Assembly: GCA_023512835.1 (NCBI GenBank)
Contig: CM042088.1
Span: forward strand, 45,772,771-45,836,770
DNA length: 64,000 nt
Reading direction: 5' to 3'
Source: Taxillus chinensis
Taxonomy: Eukaryota; Streptophyta; Magnoliopsida; Santalales; Loranthaceae
Shown: piece by piece, positions 34,257 to 44,855 of the stretch
How positions within the stretch are numbered: the stretch's first letter is position 1
Layout of the letters: each line of letters starts with the position of its first letter
Made by a program: the position numbers and the translations under genes
The notes under the pieces: generated by a model
Told to the model about the DNA's origin: nothing
Seen by the model: the letters and a program-made list of their open reading frames with translations, nothing else
Database searches by the model: none

Positions 34257-37200
34257 TCACTTCTCAAGCTCTCGAAATCTTTGGTCCCAATCTTGGGAAT
34301 CATATTCTTGCTCAAATAAGTCTCGATCAGTACTATAAATAATCCGATCTTGTCCAATCACTGTTCTTTGGGCCAAGTCTCGGGCACTCAGTATCTGAAT
34401 AGATTGCGAGAGATTACAAGGTGAGTGCATAATTTAGTGGAGACCTCGTGGAGAGTTTTCATAAGGTTAATGTTGTATGGTGATCTAAAGATCTAGACAC
34501 ACATTAAAATTCAAACCTTAGGCAAATAACGGTTGCTGAGACAAACTATTATAATAGCTATAAGTAAAATAAGGTAAACATTACTATGTTTCAAACATGA
34601 GCAAATTCATTGGTTTTGTTTCAGGTTTCACCTGATAATTTTGTTGTCCTTTCTTGAGTGTTGAATTTCTTTTTCTTCTTTTTCTTTTTTTGGGTGTGAA
34701 GGTTTATGTTTGATTTTTATTTCTTTGGGCGATGAGAATTTTAAACTTCACACGTTGAAACATCTAATAAGTAACAAGATAAGGAAGTATTGATGTACCT
34801 TTCGCTTTAGAGAAAGATCTGGTAATTCAAGAGCCTGCGCACATTGTTCCCTCACTTGGTTCCTCGTCTCTATCACAGTATTCTTTTGGCACAGAAGGAA
34901 CCAACGGAATAAAGGAATCGCAAAAAAGGAACCAGCATATATCTGCAACCAAAGCCATAGGAAAAGAAAATAATAAACAAAACAAACACCCGTAAAGAAA
35001 AAAGAAAAAAACAGAGCAACAACAACTATTAACATGAGTATGAGACTAATTGAGATTCTATGACAGTTTCTAAACTTTATGGTTGACAATCCTCCTTAAA
35101 AAAGATCCCACTATCAATCAAATCTTTATACAACTAGCGTACGTCCATACGCACGTGCACATGTACACAACTATTACGATGTCATAGCTGATAGCCCAAT
35201 CCTAACAAGGGCCATAAGGTCATTAAGATGCCTATTGTGATTAAATATAAGAGCATGAAACTACTACTGTAGCAAAACAAGATTAGCCCAGCCGCTCTTC
35301 CTTAAAAATGTCTTCAATAATAAGTGAAGTAAACTCCATAATCATGAAATGGAAAAGTTATTTGTGAATAAGCTGTCAAGGATGTCATAATGGACAATAT
35401 ATCATTCATGTCATATTGTAGCAAAGTAAACATGTTTTCGAGGGAACAAACCATCCAAAAGACTTGCAAATTATTGAAAAACAAACAGGCGAATTACACT
35501 TGAGAAACCATAGTATCCCATTGCCCTAAGAGAAAATAAATAAATAAAATATATATATATATATATAAAATATTGCCCTTCCCCTTCATTTTAAAATTTT
35601 TAGTTAGTTAAATTCGCATTTTGGAGGAATTCAACAAATATGGAAAGTAGAGGCTCAGAGAAAATCAATTTCACTATTGAATATGCAATTGTATGAGTTG
35701 TGCACTGCAGGCCAATTAAAGCTCTGAACCATGCCCGTATAATACACAAGATGAAAATACTTGGCTGACAATGCATACCAAGAGCAAAAGCAGATTCCAG
35801 ACTAATAAAATAATGAACCTGAAATCTGCCGATGACCTTTTCAGCAGTTAGACAAACCACTGCTGCTATGGAAAATCATGCATAGAAAATATATAATAAC
35901 AACCCCTCTTCCAAAAACACAAACGGAGTGCAAGTGCTCACCCACACATAGCAGGCTACTTGCCAAAATTCATATACGACTGCTGTTATCGTCCCCTTAC
36001 AAACATGGTTTTCATGTTGTCTGGGAGGGCAATAAATTATTAATATATTACTACTAAACTGATTTTTGACTGGCAGTAATATACCTACTTCATTAATAAA
36101 ACATCATAACAGCAAAATGCCAGATCATACCTGAAGTAGAGGAAATATGTCTGAAACAAATGAAATGAACCCACTTGGTGTAATTCTCATATTCCTTCAT
36201 GCAGGACATAAGAGATGTCAGATGAGTAAACCAAATGAACCATCACGTAACTGGTAACATCATCAGAAACACACCTCAACATGGTACCAAGAATAATAAC
36301 ACCAACAAAATTAAGCCCGCCCAATCCAATGACCATTGCCCTCTCTGAAGTGCTAGTTTTACTGCACAACATACATATATCAGGTAATTGAACCAGTGAA
36401 GAAATCAATCAGAGTATGATGGCAGACATCCAAAAAAGGCACCTGAATTGCAGTTTCTTCTCCTTGAAAAATTTATCAATCCCTCCAACCCAATCTGCCC
36501 ATCTTCTCCCAACATATTCCTTTCTCCCACGCCCCCCAGGAGCAGCTGTACGCTGTAGTGATGGAAAACGATACAATATGTTTCCCTATACGAGAAATTA
36601 ATAAAAGATACAATGATCAATTAATAAAAGATGGGTGGAAACCCTTCAATTATGAGAACATAGTACATCTAGAGAACAATGTCAGTAAACCACAACTAGG
36701 CATATCTAATTCAAATGATGTTTTCCTATTCTTCAATTGGGACTCTGAGGACATCTAAATTTTGAACATACATCTTCATTAATCTCTGGTTGACCATCAA
36801 ATCGTAGAAGCACTGGCAAGATATACGATTCATCATCCTGAAAGCAAAACGAAAAAAAATATTAAATACAACTACCTTCAATGAAAATTAGAGGCATGCA
36901 GTGTTGACTCAAACTGATAAAATTTCACTCAGCCGACAAAACATTGAGCGAATAACTAACAAGTGCAACACATTTGTAAGACTCTGGATTATGTTGCACA
37001 GAGGGAAGAACTATAACTAAGCCACTATACAGCAGAACCTTTATGTAATAAACAAAACATGACGAAAATGATTCTATAGCCCTACATAGTATAAAAATAA
37101 TCGAGGGCCACATACAAGTAAGATGGAGCCGTACAAAATAAGATGTACCCCTAGCAAGCAGCAACCGCAAAGTGGTGTACTACAGCTCGGAGTCACACCG

Positions 37201-40200
37201 AATTGACCATTACATAAAATAATCAAAAATTTAAACATTTGATTTCAAAGATTAACTATAGGATTTATTATTAAACTAACCACTACCAATTGCAAGGACA
37301 GCTTTTAAGCTTTAAACAGTGTGTTGAAAACATAACAGGTTGATCGCTTCACAAAAGGCTATTCACAACACAAATGACAAAGGAAGTGACCTTTTATTCG
37401 ACGATCAATATAGGCTTGTTGATAATAATATTAATAATAAATAAGTCAATATAAAAATAAATAAAGAAAAAACTTCACATTAGTGAAGAAGTCAAGTCTT
37501 ATGGAGGGGGAAATATTTTCAGCAGCCAGTTTGCCTGAATTTGAATTGAGATTTAGAGAAATTTGAAAAATAAATATAACATGAACTACCAAGCCAATGG
37601 GTAAAGTGATTCCCACTGAAAATCAGAAGATACTACTTTTTTTTGAGTTGAAGTAGAAAAGAAACTCATTTATTTTTGACAAACCAGATTGAATATCATG
37701 GAAGAATACCATCGCTTCTTCCTTATTTTGTAAATCAAGATATGGAGCAAGTTCTTCAGCTGCGACAACACCACCATTTGAAGATATGTATTGTCCAATC
37801 TGCAATGACAGGTCATCATACCCGATGAGATAATTACAACAGTCAACCATTTGTCAATTCATACAAGAAATCATAAATAAATCAAGATCATTATACATAA
37901 AGATATAACTAGCACCCAAATTGTGATATGCACAAGAAAAAATGGAAAGAATTATGAAGCCTGAATCTAAAGGAATTTATGGTTATTTTAAAAAAATTAT
38001 TATCGCTTGTAACAAGGGATCCTGTCTATTGAGAAAGGTGGTATGGTTCAGATCTATATTCATATACTAGCAATTAATATTGGAAATATAAATTAAGAAG
38101 GATAACAAAAAAAACGACTGTGATAACTATGGCGCCTGTAGTTTTAAGGACTGAAATCTGAAATTAGAAAACGAGCAAAACACACATACTGATTATTTTT
38201 TTTATCTACCAGAAATAAAATTAGGAAAATACTTCAGGTGAAAAATGTACTTTATGATTTTGAGAAATTTGTTGCATTGCCACTTTCTTTTTTAGGAAGC
38301 TATGTCATGACAATGTCGATTCAAGAATTGGTTCTCAAAAAGGGGGGGGTAACAAAAAAGTTGAACGGACCACTAAATCCAGTGCTCAATCATTACCAAC
38401 TTCCACCTCTCTTCTTCAATTCCTTGGTTGGGGTCACCATCACCAAATACGAATGAAAAAACCTACAATGAAATTTTTTCATGAAGCTGAAGTTTGCTTG
38501 AAAGTCAGAATAATAATGAAAAAAAATTATTCATATTCCTTACATACCGATTCAACAAAATTCATCCCATCACCTTCTGCTTGCATTCGCTGCTGGCGCC
38601 TTCTGTAATAATATGGATCCCAATACCTAAAAGAGATTATCAAATTAAATCGAGTAAATGCAATGCTACCTAAGATGTTCTGAATGTAAAGAATATTGAA
38701 GGAGATGGAAAGAAGCACACGAGCAGGACAAAGGAAGCAGAAGCAACAGTGACAAATTGAAAATAACAAAGCAAAATGTCACATGCAATTGAACCTCTGT
38801 ATCACCAAAACAGCAAAAAGGAACCCAAAACAAACCTTGAAATTAAAAAGGAAAAAAAATCAAAACTTTCCTATTTCCTTCAAAAAATATTTTCGCATAA
38901 AATCCTGTGTGGTATCAAACCTCCCAAAAAAAAGGCATATCTCTGATTTTCAACTAATATCCTACATATGCTATCTTTTTCCACCACATATTGTTGAATC
39001 TGAAACTCTTCTTTCAGTAGTAATTTAACTATGAGACCTTGCTGTTGCCACATATTGAACTGCATATTTACAATCTCAAGGGATCTCAAACTTTATGTTT
39101 ACTCTCAGCAACCCAAAAGAGAGAGAATACAATACAATCCAGCAATGCTTGAAAAAAATAGTTTGGGCAACATCAGTGAATTTTCCAACCAGAAAACAAA
39201 GACAATGAATCTATCATTACTGGAGTTGGCCAGAGCCTCTAATCACCATTCCAGTCAAAGAAAATCATACAGTGAGTCAGCCAAGAAAAAAAAATCATTT
39301 ACGAACTAGGAAGTAATGTGGTAGCTTTTTATTACACTGATAAAGTGTAACAATTTACAAATACAAAATCACCAGACACTAATAATTTGTTAAAAGTATG
39401 CATTTAACGTAAATAATAATAGATTAATTATTAACATAACACCATGAACTCTGGTGCAATAATGCTGAGTATTTTCAGCATCAGAAATTTTATTTTCCTT
39501 TTTTTTCTTTCAAAATCACTCCCAGGCATAGTTACTTGCAAACTTTCCAAAATTACATAACATTACTCCCAAGAGGAAGGCTTGCACAAGGTATCTCTTT
39601 CCATCAATTTCCCTAAAGCCACCAGGACACACCCCACCAATATTCTCTGTTTTTATTTTTATTTTGATGACCCAGGAACTCCCGCACCGATGACTGACCC
39701 TGCAGCCCCCGGTCAGGCCCTAAAACCTGAGGGTGGGCCAAGCTCTACAGCCCCCAACACAACATGTAATGCCACGAGGTCGCCATGCATTGAAAATTAC
39801 ACAAAGGTTCCCACAGGAGTCAAATGCAAGATGTGAGGCTAACCACAAACAAGGCGCTTTACACAGAACTTCACAACCAACAGCGCTACCTCGGGGGGCA
39901 ATATTCTCTGTTTTTATAGGAAAATGAAAAAAAGGAATGACCTAACATTTAATAAACAACCCAACTATCCCACTCTAAAATTACACCTCCTAACCCCTGG
40001 CAGTGCCTGGCACTAGGGAAATCGGCATACCATTTAATTACCTAAAATCCATTGATAAAATTTCTTGTAATAGATTTCATCTTAATTTCATGAAGAGAAA
40101 TCATGCACACCTTCTAAATCCTAACAAGGAATGCTCTGTCGTATTAAATTTAAATCCATAAAAAGCAATGCAAGATCCCATGGGCATCTCTATGAATTCT

Positions 40201-41346
40201 AGCAAAGCCAATAAACACTAGCTAAATCTCAGCGAGAAAATTATTACCAAAATAGATCAGATGGGTTGAAGTAAAAAGTGAAACCCGAATCATAAGATCT
40301 GCCTCCACGTCTTCCACGATTGTCATCATCACTGAAAAATAAATGAATAAATAAGGCCAAAATTCCTTAGACAATTGAGCACAATTCAAAGAATGATAGC
40401 AGATCCACTTCATGTTGGCAGCGCTGCAGCAAGAAATAACAACTAAAATAATGTAGGAATTTATAGTATCAACTATTGAGGCTACTAAATACCTTCTACT
40501 ACTCGTTACAATGGCGATTATTGTAGTATAAACAAGAACGATTGATGCAATCAGTGCTGTCCCAAAGGAAACTCTTACTATATACTCAGCTGCAGCCTGT
40601 AGAAAACAGAAGCAGCCATGTTTGGTCAAGAACACAGTTTATTAACTACAAGTTTATTCTGAGAGTTGGAGCTTGGCATATAAATGTGGAGAATGGAGGG
40701 GGACAAATGCATACGTTCCAAACAGAGAATCAATACCTTTGCCTTTTCAAATAAAGGTTCAACTTTTATCCTAAATGATTTTGCTGCAAGTTTTGTGCGA
40801 TAATCCTTTGGAAATACATATAGAACATCACCCTCATCAGAAACCTGCCAAAATCATTTTAGAAACAGTTAACCACAGGAAACTAATAACCTTAAATAGC
40901 CAATATACATTGCATATTCACAGACATACATGCACTCACAGACACAAAGTAACACATCCTTCTTGTTCAAATACTACAAAATCCAAAATGTCAATCACGA
41001 AGAAGTATGTATTTTTTTCTAATTAACACCAAACAATTACAGATAATATTAGGAGAGAAAGTACATGTTACATATTTCAAAAAATACCTTTTGCAGTCGG
41101 GAGGGAGAGAAGCCACGCAGTTGGCGTTAACATGGCATGCATTCATTGGACCCAATAAAGTATATTAAAACCTGATTTCCAAAGAATGCGAGCCATGTCA
41201 ACACCGACTGCGCAGCATCTCCCCCCGACTGTATATAGCATTTTCCTGTATATTTATACTTAAGAATCAAGTGCAAATCTGCAATATCAGGTATCACTAA
41301 AAAAGGTTTAATCGTCCCATATAACTCTATTTTATATATATATACG

Positions 41347-41383
<37 letters not shown>

Positions 41384-42738
41384 GACAAGTGACTGGATAG
41401 GATTAAGAGATAAAAAAATATAGGCAATATACAAATTATTACAATAAAACATAATGAGTTAAAAAGGAACTCATCAACTATAATTAGAACCTAAAAAAAG
41501 GAAGGCATGGGATAAGAGAACATAGACCTAACTGTGTGTAAAAATACAATGGATTGTAATGGTCAGAAACAACACCATGACTCAAACTGAAGGTACTATG
41601 CTAGCAGCAGGTATCAACTGAGATCAGCTATTATGCTGTTCATCGGTAAGTAAAAAGAAAACATCCATGAGATGAGTATTCAAGGATGACAAAACTAAAA
41701 CCAGTGTGTACAACACAAGGTGCAGAAGTACAGAAAATAAAAGGCAGTTTTAATTTAAAGACCTTATTTTAAAATTAGCTGGAAAGAATTTTACCATTAA
41801 CTCAGGAATACATTAAAATGCCTTCTACCACAATGCTAGCACCTGACATTTCTCACAATGCAACCTCGGCTATTTACATCCATCAATGATTGTGGCACAA
41901 AAAAGGAGTGTTCATCATCCACCATTGCATAACTACATGAGAAGGACTACACGACACATGAAAACAACTCTAAGAAATGTGCTAACCCATCAAGATGCCT
42001 TTCAATGCTATGCCAGAACCTAGTGTTTCTCTCTTCCAATGCAGACCCAATCAAGATTCTTTCGAATTCAATTAGTGGGTGGCTAAAATTTACCCAATGT
42101 AGTGCATACAAATAAGAGTTCAATTGTCCACACACACCACAATGAGACATTAAGACAAGATTAACAGCAACCGCGGAAAAGAAAACCTATGCTAAGTTGC
42201 TAAGTAACACAAAGAAATGGTTAGGAAAGACAATAACACTACAGTGCCACGGATTCAGCTCACATGCTGAGTAATAAAGCACACACGTTAGTAATAGTAT
42301 TACAGCCTAGTCGTAATAACATTATGATACACTCACGCGCAAGTGACAAAGTCAAGAACACCAAAAACAAAATGCATGCAATACCTCTAGGAAGCCATCA
42401 GTGTCAGTAGCAAGGGCCTGCAGGGCCTTCTGAGCCTGGTCCAGCTTCAGCCCGGCCTTGGCGGCCACGTCTCCAATGGTGACCCTCCCTCCGCAGGCAT
42501 CGACGGCGTCCATGGACCTCTTCCGGACAGACGCCGGCAGCCTGTCGGTCTCGACGCTGCCTCCGGGCCTAACGGCAAAGGGAACGTCGAGACCGGCACG
42601 GAAGACAGGGGCTGAAACCCTAGGTTGCCGAGCTCTGGACAAGGGTGAGGGAAGAAGCGGGAGGGGAAGGATTTGAGACGAGGGTTTGAGGAACAGAAGT
42701 GAGGGCTTCAGGGCGATGCAGGAGGATACGGATGCCAT
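34257..42738 (-). CDS. At5g03900-like plastid membrane protein, function unknown
   Basis: Thirteen exons join in phase to 508 aa: 42738-42385, 40844-40737, 40596-40493, 40331-40248, 38626-38548, 38462-38397, 37799-37710, 36837-36772, 36585-36443, 36361-36275, 36194-36131, 34942-34799 and 34394-34257. The first 50 or so residues are Ser/Leu/Pro-rich and basic without acidic residues, like a chloroplast transit peptide. A winged-helix-like module (about 72-140) is followed by a membrane helix (163-185); a second similar module (about 262-327) is followed by hydrophobic segments at about 374-394 and 408-432. The C-terminus is charged. It matches 'uncharacterized protein At5g03900, chloroplastic' (from memory). 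An ATG seven codons upstream (42759) is an alternative start; I prefer MASVSS. Introns hold a SINE and a miRNA-like hairpin. Confidence 0.9.
39657..39898 (-). mobile_element. SINE retroposon with 19-bp target duplication
   Basis: A GC-richer segment of about 242 bp in AT-rich intron 4 of the At5g03900-like gene is flanked by identical 19-bp copies of CAATATTCTCTGTTTTTAT (39638-39656 and 39899-39917). On the minus strand it begins CCCCCCGAGGTAGCGCTGTT, has an A-box-like GTAGCGCTGTTGGTTG and, about 55 bp on, a B-box-like GCATTTGACTCC, and ends in an A-rich tail (ATCAAAATAAAAATAAAAAC, partly target DNA). Long variable target duplications, an A-rich 3' end and pol III box-like motifs fit a tRNA-derived SINE. 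Confidence 0.78.
41094..41231. ncRNA. imperfect foldback, candidate MIRNA precursor
   Basis: Arms 41094-41150 and 41178-41231 pair with each other around a 27-nt loop. From the base: eight perfect pairs (CAGTCGGG), a 1-nt bulge, six pairs, an 8/6 internal loop, four pairs, then about 30 nt with few mismatches or wobbles (including ACATGGC and GCATTC). Size, shape and near-complete inner duplex resemble plant pre-miRNAs. It lies in intron 1 of the At5g03900-like gene. Which strand would be expressed is not clear; on the minus strand some mismatches become G-U wobbles. I recognise no known mature miRNA. A MITE is the alternative, but no target duplication is seen at the ends. Confidence 0.45.
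41336..41381. repeat. (TA)n(TG)n microsatellite
   Basis: A TATA run passes into about 14 TG units, in intron 1 of the At5g03900-like gene. Confidence 0.9.
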
Positions 42739-42759
42739 TTTCGCCACTGAAACAACCAT

Positions 42760-44528
42760 TTGTCGTTATCTTTCGTTTCGAGTGATGGAGAAGAAGGATA
42801 GGAGACGGGTGGATCCGAATCAGAATCACAATCGGGGCAGTAGGCTTCGGCCCGTTTTATATCCCATTAATCAGAACTGCTGACTGCAAAATAGCCGGAC
42901 ATCCGAATCCGAATAAAAATCAGGATTTGCTATGCCCGACCGAGTTGACATCGGAAATTCAACCCGAGTTCAAAATCAGTTTTCTTTTTTATGCAATGTG
43001 TAATTGATCGCTTTGAAAAATTTTTTGATAACCTGATCTATTTGTTAAATCAATTAATTGTAAAAACGGTTATTCTTAATTCTATATTATGATATATTTA
43101 GTTAGTTACTTTTTTTAATGTAAACTCTATATAATCTATTGTGAAAGAATAAATTTTTGATAAAACGGAAAAAATTCTATCTTAATATTGAATTACATAA
43201 GTCGTAAGATAGTAGTGGTAACTTTTTTTACCAAAATTATTATTAATTCAATACATGCTTGAAAATCAAGTTGCTTAAATTTGAGAATCTGTTATAGCCC
43301 TTGTACACTTAATTTTCAAAACTCTTAAATATTAAAATATTTAATTATATTTTGATGTAATACTTGATGATTTATTAAAGTTTTGAATTAGAGGAATCAC
43401 GGTATAGTCCTGCTACTAGTAGAGTTAGTCACATTGTTCAAACCGCATCATTTCATTCATATATGTACTTCTTGTTGATTAATTGATAAGGCTAACTGAA
43501 TATTCACACTCAATAAATTAATAACCCATTAATTAAAAAACGAATTTAACAAGATTTGACAATTGAAGTACATAGTCTATAAATATATAAGCCGTATAAA
43601 AAGTGATTATAGCGAGTTATATAATTAGCATATAGTAATATATTTATAATAAAAATTTAATAGTAATATATTTATAAGAAATATAATTGTTGTTGAACAA
43701 GAAATTTAAATGAACAAAAAAAAAATACTTGGTTGCTGCTAAAAAAAATTATTATTAACTAAATTATTTTAGAATAATTATACTAATTCACTCTCTATCA
43801 ATATCCTAAGTCATTGTTATTGGGAGTACATATCTTTTTCATCACTTGAATGTGTAATATATTTAGTTAATTTTAATAGTTATTAAAGCATTCACTCAGT
43901 TTTGAATTCCTATTCATATTTTAGATAATGTACATGCATTATTACTTATAAGTTATTTATCTCATAACCTTCAATGTCATACTTCATATTCGAATTAGTA
44001 ATTTCTATTATTTTAAATTCTTTGTTTACTAATTCGTTTTATCTCGTTCATTTTCAACGATGGCTTAAAAATATTAATTTATCGATAAATATTTTTTAAA
44101 AACTATAAAAAAAAGTTTAAAAAATAAATATTTAATTTTGTACGATAAAAGCATTTATTGTACAATAATTAAAGATTTATTATACAAATTTCACATTTAA
44201 ATCACATTTCGCAGAATCTAATGAAAAGTTACTTTCGTTGAAATATTCATGGTATTAAAATAAAAGCATAAAAGAATCCAAATTTTATATCGATTAATAT
44301 TTTTAAAAATAAATGTCTATAAGGAAATTTTTTATTTAATGTCCATGTTATAATTTGTAAAAGCTTAAATGTGTTTTTTCGTTTGAAAAAATAAATTATA
44401 AATTATACTGTAATATTTAATGTGTTTTTATTTTTGGTGTGATTTAATCCGGCGGGGCTTGTGTCCAGGAGGTTGAAGTTGTAATATGTTTTTTTTTTAA
44501 TAAAAAAGCACATCTAATCAATATTTGT

Positions 44529-44577
<49 letters not shown>

Positions 44578-44838
44578 CTGCTGTCATTTTAATTAAAATC
44601 CATTTCCTTTTATTTCAAAATTCATAAGCAGCAAAAGATTTATAACATCTCATACAATAATGTAAAGACGAATAAATGAAATGTATGATACATTGAAAAA
44701 TCTGTGGAAAATTGTTTCAGTGAACATTTTTTTTTAGTATCGATTAATTCAAAAATTGTTTGCTTGGTTAGCAAATTAATGTTTACTCTGCAAGTATTAA
44801 CAAGAGGTATTTATTTATTACGTTTTAAAAAATAACGT
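42760..44838. other. 5' leader and AT-rich spacer between divergent genes
   Basis: About 120 bp next to the At5g03900-like gene is GC-richer and is probably its leader. The rest is extremely AT-rich with a (AT)n tract at 44532-44574. No gene is seen. The two flanking genes diverge from this region. Confidence 0.55.
44532..44574. repeat. (AT)21 microsatellite
   Basis: An uninterrupted AT run of about 42 bp, roughly 280 bp upstream of the SOUL gene start codon. Confidence 0.9.
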
Positions 44839-44855
44839 GTGGAAGAAGAGAGAGG

